Of a stretch of DNA of 64,000 nucleotides, positions 7,650-16,039 are shown piece after piece. The stretch's first letter is position 1; every line of letters starts with the position of its first letter. A program made the position numbers and the translations under genes. The notes below the pieces were generated by a model that saw only the letters and a list, made by a program, of their open reading frames with translations, made no database searches and was not told the origin of the DNA. This stretch comes from Chitinophaga niabensis (lineage in GTDB: Bacteria; Bacteroidota; Bacteroidia; Chitinophagales; Chitinophagaceae), in the NCBI RefSeq assembly GCF_900129465.1, contig NZ_FSRA01000001.1:3908482-3972481 (forward strand). Reading direction: 5' to 3'.

Positions 7650-9029
7650 ACCCGCAGCTGCCACTGTGTGCTCATGATACCGGATCGGGGCCACAGCATT
7701 GATCACATCTTTTCGTTTGCTCATATCAATGGGATAATTCCTTTTTGACCTTTTATAGCTATAAAATGAATTCATGAACAGGGACAACAGAAATGCCCCT
7801 CTTCTTAAGGTGAATACTCCCCGCAGAATTCGCCTGAAAGCATACAAGGGTGAAAATGATTTCTTCCATAAGGTCCTGTGTGCCTGCAGTAGTTGGTCCT
7901 CACTTATTTTTTTGGGCACAAATGCAACGTTATAACCATTGTAAAAGTGCCAGTTCCTCTCCTCCAGGATCCGCCCTTCCCTATTTAATGTGGTATAAAT
8001 AGGTGTTCCCCTGAATGGCGTCATGATACTAAGAAAAGGTACATCGATACCGATCTTCATCAATTGATCTGCCATATTGATGATGCTTTCTTCATCGTCG
8101 TGATCAAATCCTGCGATAAAACCGGCCATTACCGCGATACCTCTTTTTCTGATCTCCTTTACTGCAGCACTGTAGTTGCCGATCTTGTTCTGCCGCTTAT
8201 TAGCATCAGCAAGCGAATCCACTCCGAAGGACTCGATCCCCAGGAATACACCTATACAGCCTGAGGCCTTCATCAGGTCCAGCAACTCCGGATCTTTGGC
8301 GATATCCATGCTCGCCTGCGTGAGCCACCACTTTTTCAGCGGGATCATTTTCCGCAGAAGCTCCCTGATGTAGGGGCGTTTGATGGTGAGATTGTCGTCC
8401 CAAAACCAAACGATCTTTTTCTGCCACCAGTGGTTGAACTTATCATAAGATGCGTCGCGTATCACATCCTCCACCGGGCGTAACCGAAAGCCGGGATTCA
8501 GTGAAGGCACTGTACAAAAAGAGCAGGAGAAAGGGCAGCCCCTCGTTGCCTGTATCACCTTTTTAATAAAGAACCGGCCCGGCAACAGGTCATACCGCGG
8601 AGTAGGAAGGTCTTTCATATCGCAGGGGCTTCCCGTATATACCCGTTTTAACTGGTCAAGACCGAAATCCTTTAACAGCCCAGGCCAAACATTCTCCGCC
8701 TCCCCGGTAACAATAGCATCAAAGTAGGCGAGCGCTTCTGCCTGGCAATACGTAACATGCGGGCCTCCTGCCACCACCACCTTCCCTCTTTTCCTAAATT
8801 CAACAGCCAGGTTGTAGGCTGCCATGGCGAATCCGCTGAAAAAAGAAATGGCGATGAGATCTGCATCAGTGTCGAGGTTAATCCTGTCGATCTGCTGGTG
8901 AAACACACTTACCGTATGTTCGGCAGGAGTAATGGCAGCCAGGTGAATGCCAGTGACGGGTGGTACAAAATCCCGTTCATGCCCGAATTCGTATCGTTGT
9001 ACGTATGCTATGATGATGTCTATTTTCAT
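7644..9029 (-). CDS. B12-binding domain radical SAM protein
   Basis: A 461-residue cytosolic radical SAM enzyme with an N-terminal cobalamin-binding-like Rossmann domain (about 1-130, with [11 protein letters not shown] near 84-94). The [4Fe-4S] cluster motif CPFSCSFC gives Cys165, Cys169 and Cys172, followed by the radical SAM barrel with GVFLGIESF and GFIAGFDHD motifs. Architecture and length match the B12-binding radical SAM class that includes hopanoid and lipid modifying enzymes; the substrate is unknown. The ATG at 9027-9029 is preferred over an upstream start that would add 23 non-homologous-looking residues. Confidence 0.9.
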   Translation of the reverse strand: MKIDIIIAYVQRYEFGHERDFVPPVTGIHLAAITPAEHTVSVFHQQIDRINLDTDADLIAISFFSGFAMAAYNLAVEFRKRGKVVVAGGPHVTYCQAEALAYFDAIVTGEAENVWPGLLKDFGLDQLKRVYTGSPCDMKDLPTPRYDLLPGRFFIKKVIQATRGCPFSCSFCTVPSLNPGFRLRPVEDVIRDASYDKFNHWWQKKIVWFWDDNLTIKRPYIRELLRKMIPLKKWWLTQASMDIAKDPELLDLMKASGCIGVFLGIESFGVDSLADANKRQNKIGNYSAAVKEIRKRGIAVMAGFIAGFDHDDEESIINMADQLMKIGIDVPFLSIMTPFRGTPIYTTLNREGRILEERNWHFYNGYNVAFVPKKISEDQLLQAHRTLWKKSFSPLYAFRRILRGVFTLRRGAFLLSLFMNSFYSYKRSKRNYPIDMSKRKDVINAVAPIRYHEHTVAAAGL

Positions 9030-9135
9030 AAACCAATCATTGGTTGTTCGAAACAAATATACACATACTTTGTATTTCAAAGTACTTTTTACCATCATTA
9101 TTTACAGACCTTAGAATGAAAATAAATTTGGGGGT

Positions 9136-9177
9136 ATGTAATCTATACATTACATTTAGTACTGTAAACATTACATT
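9136..9177 (+). promoter_or_regulatory. Repeated ACATTACATT motif over a candidate promoter
   Basis: ACATTACATT occurs at 9147-9156 and 9168-9177, exactly 21 bp (two helical turns) apart, and the second copy abuts the ATG at 9178. Each copy is also half of an inverted repeat: ATGTAAT with ATTACAT at 9136-9155, and TGTAA with TTACA at 9163-9175. A TACATTTA box (9151-9158), one mismatch from the Bacteroidota -7 consensus, sits between. This looks like an operator for the XRE protein encoded just downstream. Confidence 0.5.
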
Positions 9178-9588
9178 ATGCGCCGAAATTCTTTCCCTTA
9201 TTCCTATTGGGCTAAAATATTGGGGGTACTGATCATCATTGCCGGTATTTTTAGTTTTTTCCAGCAATACCATAAAAAGGGCGTTTATGATTTCAATGAA
9301 TTAGCTGTTGGATTAAGCTGGGGATTTGTCTTTATTTTCTTTTCTAAGGAAAAGACGGATGATGAAATGGTAAGAAGTCTAAAATTCAAAGCATTGGCAA
9401 CAGCATTGATTGCCTCATTTTCAATTACCCATCTTTACAATTACTTCTTCCTTAACTGGCATTTTGAGCGCGGGAGGGATGTAATTCTTTCCATCTCAGC
9501 TTATCAGTTCTTAGCCTTCACATTAATGACCGCTACTGCTTACTTTTATTACCTGAAGTATCAGATGACTTTAAATGAAGGGGAATGA
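9178..9588 (+). CDS. Small membrane protein paired with an XRE regulator
   Basis: A 136-residue protein with four predicted membrane helices (about 13-30, 42-55, 72-90 and 105-125) and short loops. I do not recognise a named family. Its stop overlaps the start of the XRE gene by 4 nt (ATGA), so the two are translationally coupled and probably function together. Such small HTH plus multi-helix membrane pairs are common in Firmicutes and Bacteroidota, usually with unknown signals. Confidence 0.8.
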   Translation: MRRNSFPYSYWAKILGVLIIIAGIFSFFQQYHKKGVYDFNELAVGLSWGFVFIFFSKEKTDDEMVRSLKFKALATALIASFSITHLYNYFFLNWHFERGRDVILSISAYQFLAFTLMTATAYFYYLKYQMTLNEGE

Positions 9589-9791
9589 AAAATCTTATTA
9601 AGGTGGAGCGCGCGAGGCAAAATTTAACACAAGCGGAATTAGCTGAAAAAGTGAAAGTAGCCAGGCAAACTATTATTGCAATTGAAGCGGGTAAATTCCT
9701 CCCTTCTACGATCTTAGCCTTTAAAATTGCCAAAATACTAAATTGTACAGCTGATGAACTTTTTGAGCTGGAAGACCTGGATTGGCTGTAA
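9585..9791 (+). CDS. XRE-family HTH regulator (short, YozG-like)
   Basis: A 68-residue protein that is almost entirely one HTH_3 domain: KVERARQNLTQAELAEKVKVARQTIIAIEAGKFLPSTILAFKIAKIL with a DELFELE tail. It belongs to the minimal XRE group and should bind DNA as a dimer. It overlaps the upstream membrane-protein gene by 4 nt. The repeated motif upstream of that gene (9136-9177) is a candidate autoregulatory operator. Confidence 0.92.
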   Translation: MKNLIKVERARQNLTQAELAEKVKVARQTIIAIEAGKFLPSTILAFKIAKILNCTADELFELEDLDWL

Positions 9792-9819
9792 GCACGAATC
9801 CAAGGATAGTGCTACCCTG

Positions 9820-9873
9820 GCTTCATCCTTGCTTCATGTTAGCTCCTGGAGCGGTTTAGAGCAAGGATGAAGC
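9820..9873. repeat. Intergenic hairpin
   Basis: GCTTCATCCTTGC (9820-9832) is perfectly complementary to GCAAGGATGAAGC (9861-9873), a 13-bp stem around a 28-nt loop that itself contains the small palindrome GCTCCTGGAGC. It follows the XRE gene and has no T-run, so it is not an obvious terminator. Confidence 0.6.
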
Positions 9874-9904
9874 AAGGATAAAGCAAGGGTTAAGCCTGAA
9901 TAAA
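9860..9904. repeat. 11-nt minisatellite (AGCAAGGATRA)
   Basis: Four head-to-tail copies of an 11-nt unit: AGCAAGGATGA, AGCAAGGATAA, AGCAAGGGTTA and a degenerate AGCCTGAATAA. The first copy is also the 3' arm of the intergenic hairpin at 9820-9873. Confidence 0.7.
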
Positions 9905-9988
9905 GCCACCATAGCGGGTTTCAGCCAATTCATTTTCCTAATGCATTGATAACCAAGGAATGATTTCATATTATGTTAAATAGAACCA

Positions 9989-10804
9989 ATGATTCACCAG
10001 ATATTTGAACCGAACAGCGACTTAGCGGCATTCGTCAAATGTTATTGGACATTGGAAAGCCTGAAAGAGAAAACACCTGAAAAGAACACCATTGTTCCTG
10101 ATGGGTGTATGAAAATGATCTTTCATCACGGAGATCCGTACAAACACTACACAGAAACCGGGAACAGCGTTCTCTTACCACGATGTTTTGTTATCGGTCA
10201 ACTCACCGGGCCATATGAAGTAGAGCCTACAGGAGAAACAGGCATTTTCTTTGTCTGCTTTCATCCACACGGATTTTTGCCCTTTGCCACCTTTCCCATC
10301 AAAGAAATGGAAAACACAGCCGTTCCTTTGGAGAAATTGTTTGGAAAAGACGGGCAGGAAATAGAAGAAAAGATCCTTCATGCCGGCACAACTTCAGAAA
10401 GGATACAGCTGATCGAAAAATTTTTATTCAACCGGTTAACTGATACTGAAACCATTGATCACATTGTACAATCAGCCATTGAAACCATTTTAACAGCAAA
10501 CGGGCAACTCTCCGTTGATGAACTCTCCAGGAAAAACAATACCAACCGAAGACAACTGGTGCGTAAATTCTCATCCTCCATTGGCCTAAGCCCGAAACAA
10601 CTTTCAAAGACCATAAGGCTGCAGGCAACCCTCAAAATGCTGCTGAACAGGAAAATCACCAGCCTTACAGACCTGGCTTACGAAAGCGAATATTACGACC
10701 AGGCCCATTTTATTAAAGATTTCAAAGAATTTACCGGGCTGACCCCTAAAGAATTTTATGGAGATCATCTGAAGATGTCTCTGATCTTTGACAGCGGGGA
10801 TTAA
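9989..10804 (+). CDS. AraC-family transcriptional regulator
   Basis: A 271-residue regulator. The N-terminal 150 residues form a cupin-like sensor of the DUF6597 type (CYWTLES, then IVPDGCMKMIFHHG, and FFVCFHPHGFLPFA). The C-terminal HTH_18 domain (about 165-262) shows RRQLVRKFSSSIGLSPKQLSK and the second helix-turn-helix ending YYDQAHFIKDFKEFTGLTPKEFY. The ligand is unknown. It is followed after about 65 bp by a VOC gene and a DUF2461 gene on the same strand, which are plausible targets or operon partners. Confidence 0.92.
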   Translation: MIHQIFEPNSDLAAFVKCYWTLESLKEKTPEKNTIVPDGCMKMIFHHGDPYKHYTETGNSVLLPRCFVIGQLTGPYEVEPTGETGIFFVCFHPHGFLPFATFPIKEMENTAVPLEKLFGKDGQEIEEKILHAGTTSERIQLIEKFLFNRLTDTETIDHIVQSAIETILTANGQLSVDELSRKNNTNRRQLVRKFSSSIGLSPKQLSKTIRLQATLKMLLNRKITSLTDLAYESEYYDQAHFIKDFKEFTGLTPKEFYGDHLKMSLIFDSGD

Positions 10805-10870
10805 CCTTGTCCCATTTTTACAATTTTAGGGCCTAAAGTCTTTGCAACTTTGCTGTCTAATAATTTGACA

Positions 10871-11239
10871 ATGGAGAACGTAATCACTTTTTTCGACATT
10901 CCTGCAACGGATTTCAGCAGGGCTGTATCTTTTTACAAAGCCATTTTAGGTCTGGAAATAAACGAAACAGATATGTTTGGTACCAAAATGGCCTTCTTCC
11001 CTTCTGACGGAACAAATGTATCTGGAGCAATTGTTCAAGGCAAAGATTACAAACCCTCAACAGACGGCGTTATTGTTTACCTAAATGGTGGTAACGACCT
11101 ACAGAACGTATTGGATAAAGTGGAAAGTAACAACGGAAAAGTAATTGTCCCCAAAACCCATATCAGCCCTGAAGTTGGATACATCGCCATGTTTATCGAC
11201 ACTGAAGGAAATAAAATGGCCCTTCATTCCCTCAACTAA
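10871..11239 (+). CDS. VOC-family protein
   Basis: A 122-residue glyoxalase-fold protein starting at the ATG MENVITFFDIPATDFSRAVSFYKAILGLEI, a classic N-terminus for this group; the frame could extend to a TTG at 10850 but the ATG matches the fold boundary. The second module ends with YIAMFIDTEGNKMALHSL. It is close to the small VOC proteins often encoded next to AraC/DUF6597 regulators. It is 5 bp upstream of the DUF2461 gene, so they are cotranscribed. Confidence 0.87.
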   Translation: MENVITFFDIPATDFSRAVSFYKAILGLEINETDMFGTKMAFFPSDGTNVSGAIVQGKDYKPSTDGVIVYLNGGNDLQNVLDKVESNNGKVIVPKTHISPEVGYIAMFIDTEGNKMALHSLN

Positions 11240-11244
11240 AGCAG

Positions 11245-11886
11245 ATGAATATATCCACGCTCAACTTTCTGAAAAAGTTAGACCAGAACAATAACCGTGA
11301 ATGGTTTAATGCGCATAAAAAACTATTCACTGTTGCCAGTGAGGATGTAACTTCGTTTGTTGAAGAACTGATAAGGGAAATTGCCAGATTTGATAAGGAA
11401 ACAGGGAAAGCAGATCCGAAAAAATCACTTTTCAGGATATATCGCGACACGAGGTTTTCCCATAACAAGGACCCTTACAAGATCAATTTCGGCGCAAATA
11501 TTGGATCTAAAAATGCGGGATACTATCTCCATATCCAGCCCAATCAGTCTTTCTTGGCGGGAGGTATCTATATGCTTGAAAATGACAAGCTGAAAGCGTT
11601 GCGGAAAGAGATCTCCAATAATGCCGGAGCGTTTCAAAAGATTGTGGAGGAAGAAGGTTTTTGTGGTTATTTCGGAGGTTTAAGCGAAGAGGGGAAACTA
11701 AAACGTGTTCCTGCAGGTTTTGAAAAAGAAGATCCGATGGCTGAATATTTGAAACTTAAACGTTTTGTGGCAGTTAGGCCTGTTGCCGACAAAGAACTTT
11801 TGGAAAAGGATGCTCCGAAAAAGTTTGCGGAGGTTTATAGATCCCTGAAGCCTCTCAAGGATTTTCTGAATGCACCTTTTCTGTAG
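11245..11886 (+). CDS. DUF2461 family protein (TIGR02453)
   Basis: A 213-residue cytosolic protein of the DUF2461/TIGR02453 family. Recognisable are the opening LNFLKKLDQNNNREWFNAHK, the FRIYRDTRFSHNKDPYKINFGA block (about 70-92), YYLHIQP, and the C-terminal RFVAVRPV segment. The family has no established biochemical role. It starts 5 bp after the VOC gene and its transcript ends at the hairpin at 11908-11941. Confidence 0.92.
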   Translation: MNISTLNFLKKLDQNNNREWFNAHKKLFTVASEDVTSFVEELIREIARFDKETGKADPKKSLFRIYRDTRFSHNKDPYKINFGANIGSKNAGYYLHIQPNQSFLAGGIYMLENDKLKALRKEISNNAGAFQKIVEEEGFCGYFGGLSEEGKLKRVPAGFEKEDPMAEYLKLKRFVAVRPVADKELLEKDAPKKFAEVYRSLKPLKDFLNAPFL

Positions 11887-11907
11887 CGCTTTTAGAGAAG
11901 TAATTGC

Positions 11908-11941
11908 AGCCTCACAACAGTACCGTTGTGAGGCTTTTTTT
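11908..11941 (+). terminator. Intrinsic terminator
   Basis: An 11-bp stem (AGCCTCACAAC and its complement), a 6-nt loop and seven T's, 22 bp after the DUF2461 stop. Confidence 0.88.
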
Positions 11942-12023
11942 GTTGCCGAAAACGGTAATACAACGAAAGTAGGATCTCCATCGAATTCACCCGATATCCG
12001 TATATTTATAGTAAACCCGGGTG

Positions 12024-12608
12024 ATGGAACATTATTATGATACCCTTTTTGCGTATATCTCCCTGATAATCGATATTCCAGAGCATGACAGGGCGCAATG
12101 CCGCAATACTTTTAAGCCCTTGCGGGTAGCCAGGGATACTATGTTAGAGGTAGCCGGGGAAGTTCCGGTGCACCATAATTTCATTGTATCAGGTTTTATG
12201 CGAAAGTTCTATATCAATGATAAAGGGGAGGAAGTAACCGTTGACTTAAACAATAGCTCACGGTTCTTTACCTCCTATTTCCCTTTTGTAAATCAGAGCA
12301 TCTCCAATGAATACCTCCAATGCATTACTGATTGTGAGTTGCTGAGGATCACCAAGGCCGATGCAGACAGTTCTTCACAAACCAGCATTACACAAAAGGA
12401 CTATACAATCAGGCTATTCCAGCAAATACAGGAAGAAGACAGGCAACGAATGAATGATCTGGCCACGCTTACTGCCGAGCAACGGTATGTAAAGCTGATA
12501 AAGGATTGTCCGAATATAATAAAGAATGTACCCCTGAAATATATTGCCTCCTATCTCGGAATAAAACCTGAAAGTCTCAGCAGGATAAGGCGGGAGATCA
12601 TTTCTTAA
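12024..12608 (+). CDS. Crp/Fnr-family transcriptional regulator
   Basis: A 194-residue regulator with an N-terminal cyclic-nucleotide-binding-like domain (about 1-125; VHHNFIVSGFMRKFYINDKGEEVTVD is the typical cNMP-fold strand pair) and a short C-terminal HTH (about 150-194; LKYIASYLGIKPESLSRIRREI). The helix-turn-helix is the abbreviated Bacteroidota form. The effector is unknown and no Fe-S cysteine cluster is seen. The ATG at 12024 follows an in-frame GTG. It precedes the DUF2306 gene by about 60 bp on the same strand; in this group such pairs are common and the regulator may control its neighbour. Confidence 0.9.
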   Translation: MEHYYDTLFAYISLIIDIPEHDRAQCRNTFKPLRVARDTMLEVAGEVPVHHNFIVSGFMRKFYINDKGEEVTVDLNNSSRFFTSYFPFVNQSISNEYLQCITDCELLRITKADADSSSQTSITQKDYTIRLFQQIQEEDRQRMNDLATLTAEQRYVKLIKDCPNIIKNVPLKYIASYLGIKPESLSRIRREIIS

Positions 12609-12667
12609 CAATTGTTAAGTAGAAAATCATCAGGCTGAAGTTACCTTTAACCAATCACTTCAGCGAC

Positions 12668-13471
12668 ATGAAACAAGTAATCCAAACGCTAGCTCTGCCC
12701 CTCTTCAGGAATGTTACCCGTTTTTGGTTTGTAGTAACCTTTTTAGGGCAGTTGATCTTTGCATACTATATACTAATGCTCTACTATAAATCCACTGCTC
12801 TTGGCGACTTCGAAAAGTGGAATACCGCTAATCCCCATTTCTATATCAAAGGAGACGTTGCCGGAAACCTGATCTTTGGCTTTCACGTTGCATTGGCCGC
12901 TGTAATAACCATTCTTGGGCCTTTACAATTAATAAGTATGATCAGGAACAAGGTGCCAAAGGTCCACAGGATCTGCGGCAGGATATACATCTTTTCGGCG
13001 TTCCTTATTAGCGCTGCAGGCTTATACCTCACCTGGGTAAGAGGCTCCGTTGGTGGGCTATTTAGTGCTATCGGCATAAGTATTAATGCGCTGATCATTA
13101 TTGTGTCTGCCTTTTTTACCATCAGGTATGCCATACAAAGGAATACAAAGTTACATAATCAATGGGCTGTGCACCTGTTACTGGCAATGAGTGGTGTATG
13201 GTTATTCCGGGTATTTTTCATGCTCTGGATGTTGGTTCACAGAGCTCCTGTTGGTTTTGATCCTGAAACATTTACCGGGCCTTTTTTAAACGCACTGGCA
13301 GTATTTGTTTACATCCTTCCCCAAGCTGTGGTAGCTTTGTATTTTAAAGCCAGATTCTCAGGTTCTGCCAATAAAAAACTGGCATTTTCACTATTGCTTT
13401 TTGCTATAACTATTGGTATTGCCGCAGGGACGGTGGGGGCTATCCTGGGCATGTGGCTTCCAAGGATATGA
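12668..13471 (+). CDS. DUF2306 family membrane protein
   Basis: A 267-residue integral membrane protein with about seven hydrophobic helices. The DUF2306 core is visible: FGFHVALAAVITILGPLQLI, then KVHRICGRIYIFSAFL with conserved His and Arg, and LHNQWAVHLLLAMSGVWLFR. These histidines resemble heme- or quinone-binding positions of cytochrome-b-like folds, but the family has no proven function. It lies just downstream of the Crp/Fnr regulator. Confidence 0.88.
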   Translation: MKQVIQTLALPLFRNVTRFWFVVTFLGQLIFAYYILMLYYKSTALGDFEKWNTANPHFYIKGDVAGNLIFGFHVALAAVITILGPLQLISMIRNKVPKVHRICGRIYIFSAFLISAAGLYLTWVRGSVGGLFSAIGISINALIIIVSAFFTIRYAIQRNTKLHNQWAVHLLLAMSGVWLFRVFFMLWMLVHRAPVGFDPETFTGPFLNALAVFVYILPQAVVALYFKARFSGSANKKLAFSLLLFAITIGIAAGTVGAILGMWLPRI

Positions 13472-13494
13472 TAATGCTGTAAATGCCAAAAGCC

Positions 13495-13850
13495 TTAAAG
13501 GTGTGAAGCTAATGTTTTGATTATTGTATTTTGAAACTTTTCAGGTTCATCCTGCTGAATTTGATGCCCTGAATTTTCAAATAAAAACAAATCCTTCTCA
13601 GGTGCTTCTAATTCCTCAAAATATTCCTTTGTGATCCTTGTCGATGTTTGAAGATCGGTTTTACCAACAAAAAATGAAGAAAATGGTTCTTGAAATCATT
13701 GCTTGTTGCAAATTCTTTGCCCTCTTTATAAAAAAGCCACTTTCTTAAGTAGAACAGGTCTTCGTCAATTCTAAAAGGAATATCTACGCTCGCTAATTCT
13801 TTACTGGCAAGAACATTTTCAGGTTCGGTAGTTTCATTCAACAAAATCAT
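13495..13850 (-). pseudogene. Remnant of an alpha/beta hydrolase, frameshifted and truncated
   Basis: Two frames together read as the C-terminal part of a proline-iminopeptidase-like alpha/beta hydrolase. The upstream frame gives FYLRKWLFYKEGKEFATSND. After a frame change near 13660-13690 the next frame gives FFVGKTDLQTSTRITKEY, then LFLFENSGHQIQQDEPEKF with the catalytic-His region, and a stop at 13495-13497. The N-terminal half with the nucleophile is absent, and the segment between the two blocks appears shortened. The gene is therefore dead; when it decayed cannot be told. Confidence 0.75.
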
Positions 13851-13964
13851 TCAAGAACATTAGATGCTTTTTATGTTTTTCTACATCAATGATTCGTTAA
13901 TTTAAAATCTATTGAAAGTGAAGGGTATTCCGTTTTTCCTGGAAAAACATGTTTGAAGGGCAAC

Positions 13965-13994
13965 AAAAAGGCTTCACAAAAGTGAAGCCTTTTT
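13965..13994. terminator. Strong bidirectional intrinsic terminator
   Basis: A 13-bp perfect stem (AAAAAGGCTTCAC and its complement) with an AAAA loop. It lies about 145 bp after the TlpA stop and probably ends the locus B operon on the minus strand. Confidence 0.85.
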
Positions 13995-14138
13995 GCTATC
14001 GTAGCGCGAAACCGGTGTTAAAATGGCTGAATTTATTTTAAGATAATATAAAGCGGTCGCAGGAATTCGCTTGCTGACTTACACGATGATTGCAAAAAGT
14101 AAACCGGCTGAAAAATATTATGCAGATAGTGAATCCTA

Positions 14139-16004
14139 TTATTTATTTCCCAGTAATTCTCCCAGTCGTTTTTGTAGCGCCTCCCCCGTCAGGTTAACGG
14201 CTACAACAATCCCATCAGGGTCAATCAACCAGTTGGAAGGAACAGCTTTTACATTATACACCACTGCAGCATAAGTATCCCATCCTTTCATATCGCCCAC
14301 ATGTAACCAGGGAAGATCATCCTTTTTCACAGCTTCCATCCACGCAGCGCTATCTTTGTCCAGCGTAACGGCCAATACTTCCAGCCCTTTATCCTTATAG
14401 GCAGCATATGCATTTTTTACATTAGGGTTCTCTCTGCGGCAAGGTACACACCAGGATGCCCAGAAATCCAGTAAAACATATTTACCGCGTAAAGCATGCA
14501 GCGAAACTGGTTTTCCTGCCATATTGTTCATTGTGAAATCCGGCGCGGCAGTACCTGGTTTCAGCGTAGCCAGCTTGCTCAGTTCCTTCAGGTATTTCTT
14601 TGCCTCATAACTACCGGTAACTCCAGGTGACATTGTATTGTAGAGCATATTCAGATAAGTATGCTTTGAAGTAAGCAGGTTCCTTCCCAACTGCGTTTCC
14701 CATATATCTTTGAACAATTGCCAGCTTACATAAGAATCAGGATGTTTACGGATAAACCCGGTATTTACGGAATCGAGGATATCCCATGTAACCTCCATCT
14801 GGCTTACCAGTATATTCTTGTTTGCTTCATTTTCTCTGGATGCAACAAGTTTCCGGTACAAAGACCCTGTTTTCTGTGAAACCGGAAATTGTAACGATCT
14901 CAGCTCCTCATGCAGTTTCTGTGCCATAGAGCCTTCTACTGTAGCTCTCCTCAGCGTTTCTCCTTTCACGTAGATGTTGCCGGCATCCAGGAAGAAAGTC
15001 AATACCTCCGGCCTGAGATAATACGGATCGGATGGAGAATCACCTTTTTTGATCAGGATCAGATTGCAGGGGCCGGGAAAAGCTGTGCTTCCATTGTAAG
15101 TAAATTTCCCGTCAGATACCGCAACAGTGTCGGCCATTTCTATCTGCCTGCCACCCGCTTCGGTAAAATAATGAAACACTACTTTGGCTGCCTCACTTAG
15201 AGGATTGATTTGCCCGAAAACAGCAAATTTCAGTTTACCGGAACGGATCTCATCTTCAGATGGCATGTTTACCGGAGGCATCTCTTCCTCCTTCATGGCA
15301 AATGAATAAGATCCGGAGTGCAACTTTTCTGCAATTGACCTGCCCGTTTTCGATTGCCGTTGTTTTTTGGACAGGTGATTGTACAACCTCTTCACATCGT
15401 CTTCAGGAAGTGTTTGAATGTTCTCATCAATTAAGAAAGTACTTAAATGGGTGGAAGAATGAGCCTTAACGATGTCTTCCAGCCGGTTTATCAATTCTTT
15501 TTGCTGGAAGAATTTCATGTCCTGCTGATAAGCATCATAATTGGGTTCAGTAGCAGTCAGGAAACTTTTACCATATTTCAACCGGAGATATTGTTCTGCC
15601 AGATATTCGTCTTTAAGTGATTTCTTTATATATGCCAGATACGCCATGGACAAGGAAGGGGAAGATATCGTCATACCATTGACCGGCCTGCCCTTGCTGA
15701 AATCGATATCCATTTCAATGGCGCCTGGCGCTTCTATGTAAACCGGGGTCATGTGTATCGCATTGGCGCCAAGCATCATTTTATGCGACATATAAACAAG
15801 GCCCGGTGCCGAAAAAGGTATGGAAGCAGTGTACCTGCCATCTTCCACCACAGCACTGTCTCTTCTGTTATGGGTTGAAAAAAAGATGACATCCCCTTTA
15901 TCCGTACCGGACACGGTACCGCTTATGACAGTTACCGCCTCCTGGGAACGGGCCTCCCCGGAAAAAATGATGAATAGTATTGCAATGAAAAAAAAACGAA
16001 TCAT
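14139..16004 (-). CDS. TlpA-like thioredoxin-fold protein with DUF4369-type N-terminal domains
   Basis: A 621-residue exported protein, last gene of locus B. The signal peptide ends near residue 20. Two DUF4369-like beta domains follow (about 25-120 and 255-370), then a helical linker and a C-terminal TlpA/AhpC-TSA domain (about 485-615). The latter has the full redox motif FWASWCVPCRRE and the cis-Pro region VKAVPSNWLIDPDG, so it should be an active thiol-disulfide reductase facing the periplasm. It begins 35 bp after the SusD stop. Such proteins often close SusC/D operons in Chitinophagaceae and Sphingobacteriaceae, with unknown clients. Confidence 0.92.
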   Translation of the reverse strand: MIRFFFIAILFIIFSGEARSQEAVTVISGTVSGTDKGDVIFFSTHNRRDSAVVEDGRYTASIPFSAPGLVYMSHKMMLGANAIHMTPVYIEAPGAIEMDIDFSKGRPVNGMTISSPSLSMAYLAYIKKSLKDEYLAEQYLRLKYGKSFLTATEPNYDAYQQDMKFFQQKELINRLEDIVKAHSSTHLSTFLIDENIQTLPEDDVKRLYNHLSKKQRQSKTGRSIAEKLHSGSYSFAMKEEEMPPVNMPSEDEIRSGKLKFAVFGQINPLSEAAKVVFHYFTEAGGRQIEMADTVAVSDGKFTYNGSTAFPGPCNLILIKKGDSPSDPYYLRPEVLTFFLDAGNIYVKGETLRRATVEGSMAQKLHEELRSLQFPVSQKTGSLYRKLVASRENEANKNILVSQMEVTWDILDSVNTGFIRKHPDSYVSWQLFKDIWETQLGRNLLTSKHTYLNMLYNTMSPGVTGSYEAKKYLKELSKLATLKPGTAAPDFTMNNMAGKPVSLHALRGKYVLLDFWASWCVPCRRENPNVKNAYAAYKDKGLEVLAVTLDKDSAAWMEAVKKDDLPWLHVGDMKGWDTYAAVVYNVKAVPSNWLIDPDGIVVAVNLTGEALQKRLGELLGNK

Positions 16005-16039
16005 AATTGCTTTTTAAAATGGTCAGAAGAATTAAAATA

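Noticed and set aside
13995-14014. GTAGCGCGAAACCGG after the terminator at 13965 as a third tRNA-end scar
   Set aside because: Only seven bases match the repeats at 36861 and 38290. This could easily be chance.
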